Shown here piece by piece: positions 48,001 through 61,891 of a stretch of 64,000 nt of DNA (position 1 is the first letter of the stretch; each line of letters begins with the position of its first letter). The DNA comes from Rhynchosporium graminicola. Lineage: Eukaryota; Ascomycota; Leotiomycetes; Helotiales; Ploettnerulaceae. A program made the translations under genes and the position numbers. The notes beneath the pieces were generated by a model, which was not told where the DNA came from, did no database searches, and saw only the letters and a program-made list of their open reading frames with translations. The DNA is taken from the NCBI GenBank assembly GCA_900074885.1, contig FJUW01000076.1, positions 219,995 to 283,994 of the forward strand, read 5' to 3'.

Positions 48001-48934
48001 TATAGTAAACTACCTGTAAATAGATAGCTAAACAGAGATCTATAACTAATATCTCTAACGTAGATTATAACCTTTTATCTCTTACTATTAAGACAACTAG
48101 TCGGAATTCTTACTTATTATAGATTACGCCTAGATAACTCTCCCTTACGAATCCCTTAGAGGTCTCTTACCCTTTAAAGTCGTTTATAGATATATACCTC
48201 GCGTTAATTAGAATTAGAAAGACTTACTTAACTATATTACGCTTACTAATAAGTTAAATACTTAATAAGCTCTAGATTACGCTAATCGCTTACGCGACGC
48301 CTAGACTACTGCTTAATCTAGCCTCTAACGTACATAAGCTAAGATATCCTAATCCTATAATTACTCACGCTATGAAGTCGACTTTACTATAGATAACCTT
48401 ATCTAGCTAGATATACGCTACTTTACGAGTACTCGACTTAGCAAAAAACTCGACTTCCCGACTAATAAACCCTTCCGTGTAATTAAAAAGGTCAGAAGCT
48501 CTTATTATCTAGAGCTCTCTACTAGTATAAAAGTATATAACGTATTCCCTACTGCTAAGCTACGGAAGTATCTAAACGACCCCTTACTAGGATAAACCTT
48601 ACTACTGCTACTACTTATTAATATTACTAGTAATAATAAATAGGAGATCGAAGATATACTTGCGTACCGTAAGCAGCGTAATAGCCTCTTATACTAAGTT
48701 TCCTAGTTAAATCAAGACGTCGATCTTATATAGTATAACGCTATAGATATTAAATACGTTCCCGCTAAGTTATAATAATTCCACCTTAATAACCTAACGT
48801 AAGCTAGACCTCCTGCTAGACTACCTAATTAGCTGAAAGCTTTCTACGATAGAATTAATAATTACGACTACTTTAATAGTAATAAGGAGATAAACTAACG
48901 CTCGAGGGCGAGCTTTTTTCAGAGGGGGGGGTAG

Positions 48935-49169
48935 TATAACAACTAGTCAGGTTTAGAGGTCTCTCCCTATTAGTAGAAACACTTACTACTAAGCGAGATT
49001 ACACGAGTAGAGTTTAGGGGCCCCTTTTCATATATATACTTCTATTCTCTCTCTACTTCTTTACTCCTTAGTTATAGATTCTCAAGTGATTCTTACTACT
49101 TCATATTCATAGTAATATGAGGTCTTATTACTCAGGTAGTTTTGAGACCTTTCTAGAGCAAGCGTCACA
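48935..49169 (+). repeat. 3' LTR of B1 (235 bp)
   Basis: Begins TATAACAACTAG (RIP-altered TGTGACGACTGG) and ends GCGTCACA, followed by the CTTAG duplication. Confidence 0.9.
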
Positions 49170-52100
49170 CTTAGCTACTAAGACAGTACTAGTTATATTA
49201 ATATAGATTACGTCCCGAAGTTAACGCTAACATATATTCCTACTTATCGATTTATAAATAATCCGAGACTAGGCCTTTCCTAAGCTAGCTATTCTAGCTA
49301 TAGCTTTCTATTAAAGATAGAGCTCTTTAGCTAATTAGTTATTATAATTATTAGAGTCTCCCTTATCTAGATAGTCTGTTTCGCTAAACTATAAGACCTT
49401 ACTTAGTATCGAGGAATTAGCGAGATAACTATAAGAGAGGTTTATCTTATCTGCACTATCGTTAGCTATAGCTATAGCGTTAGTTTATACTAAGAATAAG
49501 TAGAAGAGTAATACTATCTTTATCTAAGTACTATAGGAGGATATAGCGAATAGAGGTAATAAGCACTTAGTTAGACTAATCCTCTTACTAATTCTGAGAT
49601 AAGCTAAAGCTTTAGTCTATACTCTAGATTCCGATATTCTTACCGACTTAAAAGATAAGCCTATTAGAGCGATTAGTACTCTAGGAATAATAGCCCTTAA
49701 GTTAGTAGTATCTTTTAATACTTTCTTAACTTAGTTCTAAGCTAGCTCCCTAGAAGCTAAGATAACTATACGTATATCTTCTATACTAGTAGTACTAAGA
49801 CTATTAATCTCTCGCACCCTAATACCTATCTGACCCTCTATCGAGATAGAAATTCCTCTTCTAAATTACTATTATTATACTTTTATATATAATAATAATA
49901 TACTTAATATAGGAGATAGAGAAGACTCGGACTCCTAAGACTTAGGGAGACTATAGCAGGATAATAAGCTATATATATCTAATACCTAATACTAACGATT
50001 TCGCTTATAAGATATAGGATAGTTTAATAGTACTACTTCTATTATAAGCTATATCGCGATACTTAATATAATAGTAGCTTATTATAGAGAGGATATAATC
50101 CTTAAGGTCTTACTAATTTATATAAAAGATAAGGCTACTATTTAGCTTAGTATCTTATCTCCAGAAATTATTAGCTTTATAGCTTAGAGCTTAGAAGAAT
50201 AGAAATATTAACTCTTACTCTAATTCTATACGAATCTAAGCGTAATAGTATAGAAGGCTAATACCTTAAGATCCTCTTTTAAGAATAAGAGCAAGTTATC
50301 CTTAAGATAATTTTTAGATAATAAATATAATCTTTATATCGAGGTAGGAAAGATAAACTAAGATCTTATTATCTAACGAATATACTAAGCCTTAGATCTA
50401 AGCCTAGCTATAAGTATACTATTATAAGACTATAGTAATATAATAAACGAGTTTAAGTTAAAAATCTATAATATAGAGAACTAAGCGAGAGAGGCTTATA
50501 TGCAGACCTAGTCCCGGATCGATAAGTAAACGAAGGAAATATAAAAGTTATAATAACTAGTTATAGATAATTTATTCCGCTAAAGTATTAAGCGAGATAG
50601 AGATCCCTAAAGCGAATAATAAGCTTAAGTACTAGCGGTTCTAATAATACGATACTTAATAATAATAGTACTTACCTAACTTCTAACTCTCTACTTACGA
50701 CTTTAGATACCTCTAGTAGAATATACTAAATTTAGAAAAAAGTAATAATAAGAGAAAGAAAGGGATAAAGCTAACGAGTTAACTATATTAGTACTAGCCT
50801 TAGTACTAACTACTCGACGCTATAGAAGATAACTCTACTAAACCTAACTATTATACTTATACTAACCTTAAGTACTTATAATAATAAACTAGCTCTAGTA
50901 CTCTCTTTAGTATCTACTAATAACTAGAAACTTTAATAGGTATAATACGTACTATCTATAACTACTTATTATATTAAACTATTCTAATAACGATTTTATA
51001 TATTAGCTTAACTAAGACTATAACTTAGAAGATAATAATTCAGTAGAACTCTTAATTCCTTCCTTATTACTAGAGTTAGGAAAAGTCTATCGCGAGACCT
51101 AAGGGAGGTCCTCTCGCGACTTTATTCTTACTTAAGCTTTATTTTAGTAATATTATTAGTTTTTAGTAAGCTTACTTTAGCGCTATCTTTAACGAAATAT
51201 ATAAAAAATATAAATTAAACTTAAACTAAGAAACTATTATTCTTACTTATTATATCTACTTATATATTATCTTCTTATAAAGACGTAAAAGAGAAGGACT
51301 TTATCCTAGTTAAGAACTCTCTCGCTATAATCTTACTTATTACTTTAGAAGAAGACGTATTAATCTCTTATCCTTATACTATAAAGACCCTAGACCTATA
51401 ACCTTAGGAGTCGAAGGATAAGATATCTATTCTTCTAATTAATACTTCTTTTATAGTTAATATATATACTAGAATCTAAATATTAAGTAAAGATAACTTC
51501 CTGATAAAAGCTATTACTAATACTACTTCACTTATTAAGTTAATTAATAAGTCGAGTCTAGCGTAGTACTTCTTTTCCGTAAGGACTTAATATAGAATAG
51601 ATAGCTTATAAGTTAGTCTTTCTAGTATAAGTTCAGGTCCTATTATTTCTGATTACGTCGAGATAGCTATCTTATATAAGATAATCTCTAGTAAGGGACT
51701 TCTATAGTTTCCTATATACTACTATTATATTATACTAAAGATACAAGAGGAATTCTTCTTAAGCTTAACTTTTTCTTAGAAAATAAACTCGACTTTAGAT
51801 AAGAGTTATTAGACAAGCTATACTATTTATAAGTAGAAGATAGTAATAACTATATACTTCTTAAGATAACTAAAGTAGCGAAGACTATAGATTCTGCCCC
51901 GAAACGTATTAATATCTACTTTTTATAGATAGTCGTAGTATATTTAGAGAAAGGGGTTAATTTACTTATTACGTATTACTTACTACCTGAATATTAATAT
52001 AAGTATATAATATATCCTTATCCTTAAGTCGATATAACGCTTAGTAAATTCGGTTCGATAGTTAACGCTATTACTATAAGCCTCCTTATATCTATTCTAT

Positions 52101-52947
52101 TTACTAATCTAAGAGGGATACTTATCTATCTATAATAAGGATAGATATTAGGGGTGCTCGAATAATATATACTTAAAATCAAAGACTATCTAGTACTACT
52201 AAACCTGACTAGTATTTATAAAGGATAACCCTTCGTAGAGAAGGAGCTAGAAGAGAAGTACTTAGCTAGTATCCTGTTTTTAATTAGACCCCTTCTCGAA
52301 GATATAATAGAACCGGATATATTAAATGCCTTTAGACTAGATATTAAAGTTAAGATTTAGGATATTCTTCACTAGTATATATCCTTATTCCGCTACGAAC
52401 TTAGATAGTTTAATAACAGAATTAATATACTTATACTATTTAAGGAAAGCGTCGAGATTAATAACTTAAAAAGAGTACTATTCTTATAATCTTAAAGAGA
52501 TAAGGTAAAAATAGATAAAATCTTAGATCTAATAAGAGCTAATAGCTCTTTAGTACTAGTACTCCTCGGATAACCTTCCCTAGCTTTAGCTCTAGTATTT
52601 ATTATCTATAGAAATAGAAAGCTAAGAGTTATAGTTGATCTTAGAAATGTTAATATAAAGTTAATACTTAATATATACTTATTACCTAAGGCTAATAACG
52701 TCTTATTTACTATAGGTAGAGTAACGATTTTATCTAGTGTCGATCTTACTAAATCCTTCTTCTAATAGCCTTTAGAGCTAGTAGACTAATAGAAGATAGT
52801 ATTAGTTACTATATATAAGGGATATGAAATACTTACTATCGTAACGATAAGTCTAGCGATAACCCTAGTATTCTTCTAAGTATATATAGAGAATCTATTT
52901 CGCTAATACCTTTAGAAATTCGTTATTATTTATATCGATAATATAGT
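49170..52947 (+). mobile_element. Element C, RIP-degraded retroelement with reverse transcriptase remnant
   Basis: AT-rich and full of stops in all frames. At ~52560-52945 the plus strand reads as reverse transcriptase: LRVIVDLRNVNIK, LSSVDLTKSFF and, at the very end, VIIYIDNIVI, the catalytic Y-x-D-D block with one D changed. It is cut there by insertion of A2 at 52948. It is also the target of B1 (34838-49169). It is Ty3-like by motif, but its LTRs are not visible. Confidence 0.6.
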
Positions 52948-52971
52948 TATAACGACAGCTCACCTGAATAT

Positions 52972-53206
52972 TGTGACGCTTGCTCTAGAAAGGTCTCAAA
53001 ACTACCTGAGTAATAAGACCTCACATTGCTATGAATATGAAGTAGTAAGAATCACTTGAGAATCTACAACTAAGGAGTGAAGAAGTAGAGAGAGAATAGA
53101 AGTATATACATGAAAAGGGGCCCCCAAACTCTACTCGTGTAATCTCGCTTAGCAGTAAGTGTTTCCACCAATAGGGAGAGACCTCCAAACCTGACCAGTC
53201 GTCACA
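52972..53206 (-). repeat. Solo LTR of family B inside the LTR of A2
   Basis: 235 bp from TGTGACGCTTGC to GTCGTCACA, flanked on both sides by the 5-bp duplication AATAT (52967-52971, 53207-53211). It lies inverted relative to B1. It retains CA/TG sites (TGTGACG...CGTCACA ends intact), so it is less RIP-altered than other copies. Confidence 0.92.
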
Positions 53207-53530
53207 AATATCACATGAGAAGAAGGATAGATACTAGGGCTCAAGTTCACAGGTATCCCGGCAGAACTAGTGTCCGACTCGGTATAGTATCGGACTAGTA
53301 CCGGTATATATATATAAGGTGCCTTATACTCTATCTCTCTTCTTCTTCCTTCCTTATCTTTTTATTTCCTTCGTAGTAGACTATATAAGATCGCTCTTAG
53401 CTTTCTTACTTATTTGTTCTTACTTATATATTACCTTAAGTCTTATATCGTTATATTAAATAAAAAGATTAAGATAGCCGGAGATAACTTACTATAATAT
53501 CTTACTACTGAGTTAGTTATTCGGTAACTA

Positions 53531-54026
53531 TATCACGAACCAGCATGGTTCTTAGCACTAAAACCGTCCTAGCACCAGAATACTGATAGTACTACCTAGT
53601 AGTATATACTAGACGAGTTTTTATACTAGAAAAGAGTTAGTACTATTAGAGGAAAGGCACTAACACGGTTATAGTATAAACTAGCGAGTAGTACTATACG
53701 TCTACTTGTATTGAAGTAATAATAGTATTATAGCTATAGGTAATCTAGGATCACGTGATATACTAGACTACTAGACAGGTCGCGAGAGCTTACGCGCTCT
53801 ATAAGACGGTCTTATATAGCTAGTATAAGGGAACGAAGGTTCTATATAAGACTAGTACTTCTGCTATTAGATAAGAGCTTCGTGCTTAAATTTATATAGT
53901 AATTAATACCTACTTATAATATCTTAATTCTAATTAAGAACCGAACTTCTTATTTACTTTACTTTATAACTAATATTAACTAACGAGCCTATATACCGCG
54001 TACTAGTTAGAACTAGGAATATTATA
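53531..54026 (+). repeat. 5' LTR of D (496 bp)
   Basis: Begins TATCACGAACCAGC and ends GGAATATTATA, a RIP-altered GGAACGTTACA. Confidence 0.88.
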
Positions 54027-56439
54027 CTTTAAGTATCTCACTTGAAGTATTATTAGTAAGAACGAAATAGCCCCTAAAGAAAGATTAGTTATAAGAGAAG
54101 GATCTTAAGTTAGTAAGATAGAAAAGATTAATAAAGTTACTCTACCCCGAGTTAACTTACTTAATACTTATTATAGAAACTATAATAACTTAAGTTAATT
54201 TATCCTTTAGTATTAAATATACCTCGCCTTTAATAGAGATAAGTTCGAAGCAGATTCTCTTAAAGTACTATAGATTACTTCGTTCCTCTATAATATTATA
54301 GCTTACTAGATCGAACCGGCTTTAAGTAATTACTTAGTTAATCGATATCTAACTAAAGCTTATTCTACTACTATAACCGAAAAGAGTTAAGTTATCTTTC
54401 GAACTCTCGTAAGCTTTATTATAGCTATTAAAGGAGTCTTTAGAAACTTTAATAAGAAAGAATAAGCCGAGAAGCACCTACTCGGAATTCGATAGCGAGG
54501 ATCTATTTACGAATATACTACTAAGTTCTACTACTACTTTATATAATTAGACTAGATAGATAGTAGATTAAGAGCTTAATACTACCGGGGCCTTAAGGAC
54601 TATATTAAGGATAAGCTTTCTAGGATTAATAAACTAGATAACTTAGAAGACTTAATTAAATTATCTATTACTATTAATAAACGAATCTAGGAATAAGCGA
54701 AGGAAAAAGGAGGATATTTTACTCTTACTTACCTCCGGAAACCTTAATTTCTATAATAATATAATAAATATTAGGGAAATTTCTAACTTTATCTAAATAA
54801 TAAATATAATTACTATAATCCGATAGAAATAGATAGAGTAGAAAGAGGATCTAAAGGCTAAGCTAAGAAAGATAAACGCCGAGAGAAGGGCTTATACTAT
54901 ACGTATAATAAGCTAAGATATCTCGCTTATAATTATTCTTAGAAGAAGAAATAGGGAGGGAAACTCTAGAATAAACTTAAGAGAGAGTTCGGATTAGCTA
55001 AAAGGAAGCTAAATTACTAAGAAGCTTCTAGCGCAGAATAGAGCTTATAGGACTTTATAGCTTATAAATCTAGTAAAGAATTCGAAGAGAACTTAGTTGA
55101 ACTTCTAGACGAAAACTAAGAAAGCTAGAGTATTATAGATAAAAGTAATTATCTATATAATAATCTTCCGTATAATAACGAAAACTAGACTCTTCGAAAT
55201 CATAATAATAGAAGAAGAATATAAGTTTATAATAGAACTAAGCTTAATTTTATAGAATATTACTAAACTTATAATATACTTAACTTAAGTATAGATTATA
55301 TTATTACCTATCGCGATACTATTACTATTATATTCTAAGTTAATACCGGGGATATCGAGGAACGACTAGATCGTTATATAGCTAACCTCGAAGGAGAACC
55401 GGAACTATAAGAATTCGAATAATTAGATTAGTTCCTTTAAATTAAGGATACTTAAGCTATTACTAAGGAAATAAGAGGGGAACGTTATTAGTAAAGAAGA
55501 TAGTACTTATTAGAACTAGCTACTTATTAAAGAATAGTACTAGATCTGATTTATAGGTAGGTTAATCTCTATTATTATATACCTTATACTTTAATTACTT
55601 ATAAACTCGGCCTTAGGACTTAGTTAAATAAAATAATAGGGAGAATTATTAAAGAAGCACGTAATTACTCTATAATAGAACTACTATACCTAGAGCTTAC
55701 TACTACTAGAGAGTTCGATTAGTTAATCTTACTAGTTATAGTAGATAGTATTAAGATAAAAGCACTTATTAATTCAGGAGCTATAGAATATTTTATAAAC
55801 TTAACTTTTATCGAGAAATAGAATATTCTTACTACTATTAACCTGAAACTATACTACTTTACTTTATTAGATAGAAAAAGCGCCGGATTAAACAGATAAG
55901 TCCGTAGAAAGATAAGAGGAATAAAGATAATCGTTAATAGATATAAAGAAACGCTTTACTTTAATATTATACTTACTAGATAATATGATATTATATTAGG
56001 AATATTATAGCTATATAACTATAATCCTAGCGTAGACTAAGTAACTAAGAAGGTTATATTTAGTAATTATAAATATAACTATAATTAACTAGCTAGTAAA
56101 AGAGAAACTAGCGCTACCTCCTTAATAATAATACTAATAGACTCTAGCTAGTTAAGTTAGGTTCCTAGTTAGATAGAACTTAGGAATTATCTTAGTTAGA
56201 TAGATAATATTTAGGAATAGCTACTTGAACTATATAGGAAGTTCTCGAAATTATTTAAAGATCCGCAGGATATAAGAGCTTTACTTAAGTATAAACCTTA
56301 AGATCATAAGATAAACTTTAAGGATAGATTTATACTTATTATAGAGAAACTTCGCTATTATAATTATAATACTATAAGGATACTTAAGGAGTATTAGGAG
56401 TTAAGTATAAAAAAAAGATAGATTCGGAAATCTAAGTTA

Positions 56440-56860
56440 CTTTACGCTATTAATATACTAGTAGTTAAGAAAGCAGGAGATCTTAAAAGGAGACCTTATA
56501 GAGACTATTAGATAATTAATAGTAAGATAATAAGAGATATATACTTTTTACTAAATACTTAGTACCTACGGGATAGGCTAGCTAGAGTAAAGATATATAC
56601 TAAGTTAGACTAATATAATACGTTTAATTTAATCCGAATTAAGGAGGGATATAAGTAGAAAACTACTTTCGTATTACCTTTAGAGCTATAGGAATATATA
56701 GTAATACTATTTAGCTTAACTAATACTCTAGCTATATATTAAAGATAGAATAATAATATTCTTAAGGACTTTATTAGGAAATTCGCTATATATTACCTAG
56801 ATAATATTCTAGTATACTTAGAGACTATCGAGGTATACTAAAGCTATATTACTTAAGTTA
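56440..56860 (+). pseudogene. Reverse transcriptase remnant of D
   Basis: The plus-strand frame contains VVKKAGDLKRRPYRDY, then YTKLD, a TTFVLPLEL stretch and YYLDNILVY. TAG/TAA codons interrupt it. Confidence 0.7.
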
Positions 56861-59774
56861 TAGAAGTACTACGTAAAGTAGATTCTAGACTAAAGATATC
56901 GAAATATGAATTCTTAATTAAATAAGTTACTTTCCTAAGATATATTATTCACTTAAGAGAGATAAGTATTAACCCGGAGAAAATTAGAGCTATAAAGGAA
57001 TAGGAATTACTAAAGAATATTAAGGATATATAGTTATAGTTAGGTTTCGCTAACTTTTATTAATAGTTTATTAGAAACTATTCTAAGATAGCTAAATTAC
57101 TTATAAGTTTAATAAGGAAAGGCGTTCCTTTTACTTAGACTAGCTAATATAAAGAAGCTTTTTAGAAAATTAAAAAAGAATTTATAAAAGAACTAATCTT
57201 ATATAGTTTCGATAAAGAGAAGGAAAGTATAATAGAAATAGATACTTCTAATACTTATACTAGTATAATATACTTATAGCGAGATAACGAAAGATAATTA
57301 TACTTAGTCGCTTACTTTTTAGAGAAAATATCTCTAGCTAAATAGAATTATAATATCTATAAGAAAGAACTTATAGTAATTATTAAAGCACTTAAATATT
57401 AGAAAATATACTTATAAGGAGCTAAGTTCCTAGTTATTATCTATACTAACTATATAAATCTCTGAACCTTTATAACTACTAAGGTCTTAGATAATTATTA
57501 ATTAGCCTGATAATTAGAGGAACTCGCCTCTTTTAATTTAGTTATTAAGTATATATAAGGAAAAGATAATATACGAGTAGATACTCTAAGCAGATTACTA
57601 GGTTATAAGGATAATAAGGTCTATAATAAGACTATTTTACTTAAATAGCTAGATAATAGAGATATAATTACTAATATCTAAGAAGCTATTACGATTAAGT
57701 AAGAAATTAAGAGACTTTAGTATAATACTTTAAAGGAAGCTTAAAAGAAAGATAGAATATCCTTAGATAAGACTAAGGAACTTATTATAAAGAATATAAT
57801 TAAGAATAATATTATGCGAGTTAATAGGAAAATTTAGCTTCCGCTAAGCTTAGTAAAAGTATATATTAAAGAATAATACGAGCTTCTTATATATAGATAC
57901 TAAGGAATACGAAAGATATATCTAAGGATTTTAAGAAACTACTAGTCAGAAGGACTCCGCCGAGTAGTTAAAGAAGTACTAGCTAATTATAATACTTATA
58001 TTAGGAATAAGTCTTCCTAATATATACCTTATAAGTAGATAATTACGATACTAATACTATTAATATCTTAGAAATCGATATTATAGGACTTTATAGGGCT
58101 ATTGCTGCTATCGAAGGACCCGGTTATAAGAGTTAGCTATAATATAATACTTATTATTATAGAAAGACTTACTAAGTATATAATCTTAGTACTAATCTTA
58201 TCTACTCTTATAGCCGAATACTTAGTATAAGTATACCTTAAGGAGATAGTCTCTAAGTATAGAGTACTTAAAGAAATCGTATTAGATCGAGATAAGTTAT
58301 TTATATTAAAGTTTTAGAATACTTTAATAAGGTTCCTAGGGACTAAACGGAAACTATTAATAGCTTTCTATCTTTAGACTAATAGAGGAAATAAAAGAAT
58401 AAACTAAGTAGTTAAAGTATACTTACGCTATTATATTAACTATTAATAAAATAATTAGGTAGAACTACTACTACTTATAGAGTTTATATATAATAGCTCG
58501 ACTATAGAAATAATAAAAGTTATATTATTTTTCGCGAATTATAATTATAAACTTATCGCTTATAGAGAACTTAACTTAATAGTTAAGGATAATAATATAG
58601 CTCGTATCTAGGTCCGGAATATCTAGGACCTCTATAAGGAACTTATAGAGGAACTCTAGTTCGTAGTAAAAAAGAATATATATTATTATAATAAGAATTA
58701 TAGTTAGGAGCTAATACTATAGGAAAGGGATAAGGTTTACTTTCTACGAAAAAATATTAATATATAGAGACTAAGCGATAAGCTAGACTATAAGAAACTT
58801 AGACTTTTTAAAATTAAATATATTAAAGGATTTTTAAATTGTAAACTCTAGCTACTAGCTATAATAAAGAAAATATTCCTAATATTCTATATATCTTTAT
58901 TAGAAAAAGTATTACTAGGAGTACTATTAGCCCCGAAGATATATACTAAACTAGTTAACTTACTTATAGAATATAATATAGAAGAATTACTAGACTATTA
59001 GTATAAATAAGGTATTATTAGATACTTAGTAAAATAGAAGAAATATTTATATTCGGAAAATATATAGGAACTTAAGTTAAGCTTTTATTACTTAGTATTA
59101 CTAGCTAATTTCTATCGATAAAACCTAGATCTACCTAGAGCGAGTCTATAGGGTCGAAAGGAAGGTCGACTATCGGGTCGAACGAGAGGTTAATAGGGAC
59201 GTCGGAACTAGAGAGTTCTGCGCTCGCTAGCTTAGTATCTTTAAGCGCTCTCTCTCTTTCTTATTTTTTTTTTCTTTCTTTTCTAGAGCTTTAAGAATAT
59301 TAAGCTTAGCTATCGAATTCAAACTAATAGTAATTATCTTTTATTACCTTTTATATAAGAAACGTTTCTATTTCTTTAACTTTATAATTCGCATATAGAA
59401 CTCAGCTATAGCTAAGTCTCCCTTATCCTCTAGTTTCTCGATTTAGGAATCTAGACTCTTCTATTCGGAAGCTATAAGTATTCGGTTCCTTATACGAATA
59501 TCGTAAGATTTATTTAGTTAAGCGTAATAACTATATCTAGTTAGTTTAGGATCGTGAGGCGATATATACTCTTTATATTCCGCCTTTTTATATCTAGTAT
59601 ATAGTATTATAATTCTATTACTTAGTTCTATTTATCTTCTAAGTATAATATAATTAACTCGTTTTATTAAGCGTTCGGGGGGTATAATAAAAGAAGGAGA
59701 CAGCTATAAGTAGTCGTCGATATTTCCTTAGGCGTACTTAAGCGTAGGGATACGCTAAGACAGAAGGGGGATAG

Positions 59775-60270
59775 TATTACGAACTAGTATAGTTCTTAGC
59801 ACTAAAACCGTCCTAGTACTAGAATACTAATAGTACTACCTAGTAGTATATACCAGACGAGTTTTTATACTAGAAAAGAGTTAGTACTATTAGAGGAAAG
59901 GTACTAATACGGTTATAGTATAAACTAGCGAGTAGTACTATACGTCTACTTGTATTAAAATAATAATAGTATTATAGCTATAAGTAATCTAGGATCACGT
60001 GATATGCTAGACTACTAGATAAGTCGCGAGAGCTTGCGCGCTCTATAAGATAGTCTTATACGGCTAGCATAAGGGAATAAAGGTTCTATATAAGACTAGC
60101 ACTTCTACTATTAGATAGGAGCTTCGTGCTTAAATTTATATAGTAATTAATACCTGCTTATAATATCTTAGTTCTAATTAAGAACTGAACTTCTTATTTA
60201 CTTTACTTTATAGCTGATACTAACCGACGAGCCTATATACCGCGTACCAGTCAGAACCAGGAACGTTACA
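59775..60270 (+). repeat. 3' LTR of D (496 bp)
   Basis: Begins TATTACGAACTAG and ends GGAACGTTACA. It is colinear with the 5' LTR apart from transitions. Confidence 0.88.
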
Positions 60271-61385
60271 AACTACTCGCATATAGCCGAGATACTAGAG
60301 ATCTCTCAGATAGCTATAAATTAGGGTTTAATTCAGCTTATCGTAAATAGTATAATAGAGGAGGTTTTCGCTAACGCTCTTTTAATAACTCCCTTAGTAT
60401 AAAGGAATTATAGATAGATTTTGAAGAAAGTGTAATAAATACTCTGGAACTTTAACTTCTATGTATTACCGCTGAAATAGCCCTAATATACTCCTTTTTA
60501 AGCTACTATTATAGCTCTTAACTAATAAACTAGAGACCTCTCTAGTTCTAAGGGAACCTGACGCGACCTCTCCCGCTCTACCTCCGAACCTAATCTATTA
60601 TATCTTTCCTTACTCTAAACGTCTCTTATACTAGAGAATATTAATACCTTATTAAGGAAGTACTAACTAAGAGAGAAAGGAAAATAAAAGCGAAATTCCC
60701 TAGGAGTATAATCGCTAAGTACTCCTATTATTATAGATAACTCGAACCTAATCTATTCTCTCTTATAATAATTAATAAACTAAGAGGAAAAGAATAACTC
60801 TCTAGAAGATATTATAGATAAACTAATCTCTATATAAGATAAGTTCCTTATAGGGGTCCCTCGCCTATCTTCGACTCTCTTACTAGAACTAATACTATAA
60901 TCTCCGCGTATTCTAGAGTTTAATAAGCTAATAATTTCTATTCTAATATATAGTACTAAGAGAGAAGATACTATTCCTAATAAACTATCTCCCTCTCTTA
61001 GCGCCGAATCAGTAGAGTTACGCATTAGGAAGTCTTATCTTACTAAGAAGATCCTACCCTTAGATAATAGATCAGACCTTACCTTCCTTTAATAGAGAGT
61101 ATCGATACGAGACCGGCTAGCTATAAACGCTAACTATTATCCTATAGACTTCTCTCGGCGCGTTCTCGTATAAGAACTAATTACTAGATTAGCTAAGGAG
61201 TATCTTACGCTTTAGTATCTTACTAATAAGTTTAAGACTAGCGATAAAATAATCTCCTTATTAAAAGAGAACTTTCTTACTAAGTTAGAAGAAGATAACT
61301 ATTATAACGCTTTCTATTACTTAGAAATATAATAACTTAGCTATACCTGCGAGACTTTCGCTGAGTCTCATAATCGATTTCAAAG

Positions 61386-61891
61386 TGTTGGATTTGTAAC
61401 CAGTACCTTGGTCAGTTTTGCCTGCATCAGCATATAACCAGTACCTTGGTCAGTTTTGCCTGCACTAGCATACACACCCTATACCTTGTCAGTACATGGT
61501 TTTAGTACCTGGTTCAGTACCCTGCACATGTACCTTATTGTACCTAGAACCTACACCCTGTACCTTATCACAAGCCTGTACCCTGAATACTCTATTAGAG
61601 TTACAATGAAGGTTCTCGAAAGAGTTCTACTACTCTCTATTACGTATATCGTACTTCTAGAGGTTTCTACTGACGTACTACTGACGTAGTATGATTCTAC
61701 AGTATACGTGTCCTCTTCTATGGAGTTCTGTATTACGTAGTATAGAATATTCTAGAGAGCTCACATAGTTATATAAGTAGCTAGAATCTCTCTTGTAGTT
61801 AGCTCTCTTCAAGCAATCAAAGCAAGTCAAATTGATTACCTATTATTCTGACCTTCTGACCTTCGGCCGATTTCCACCCTCAATTTTCACA
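61386..61891 (+). repeat. Young solo LTR (unassigned family), inserted in A2
   Basis: 506 bp beginning TGTTGGATTTG and ending CAATTTTCACA, with target duplication CAAAG on both sides (61381-61385, 61892-61896). The composition is ordinary and CA/TG dinucleotides are common, unlike its surroundings. It contains a 38-bp tandem duplication (61397-61472). The 77-codon frame inside is not supported as a gene. Confidence 0.85.
61397..61472 (+). repeat. 38-bp tandem duplication inside the solo LTR
   Basis: TAACCAGTACCTTGGTCAGT and the following bases occur twice, with unit starts 38 bp apart. Confidence 0.8.

Larger units (their letters stand above)
34838..49169 (+). mobile_element. Family B Ty3/Gypsy retrotransposon, complete, interrupted by element A1 (copy B1)
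   Basis: LTRs of 235 bp lie at 34838-35072 and 48935-49169, with the target duplication CTTAG on both sides. A G-rich polypurine tract directly precedes the 3' LTR (~48921-48931). The order of the internal parts is gag, protease (36713-36958), reverse transcriptase and RNase H (~38100-39450), the A1 insertion (39498-47274), then integrase (~47500-48000). That order is Ty3/Gypsy. Without A1 and its 5-bp duplication the element is about 6550 bp. The frames are broken by many TAA/TAG codons. Confidence 0.9.
53531..60270 (+). mobile_element. Family D Ty3/Gypsy retrotransposon, complete, inserted in A2
   Basis: 6740 bp with 496-bp LTRs at 53531-54026 and 59775-60270, a target duplication AACTA on both sides (53526-53530, 60271-60275), and an AGGGGGA polypurine tract before the 3' LTR. 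Inside are a gag knuckle remnant (~54890-54940), a reverse transcriptase (~56440-56860, with YYLDNILVY), RNase H-like sequence (~57230-57600) and integrase-like sequence to ~58800. All are interrupted by RIP-type stops. Confidence 0.9.

Noticed and set aside
61456..61689. 77-codon frame in the young LTR
   Set aside because: Inside a solo LTR, composed partly of the tandem duplication; no coding evidence.
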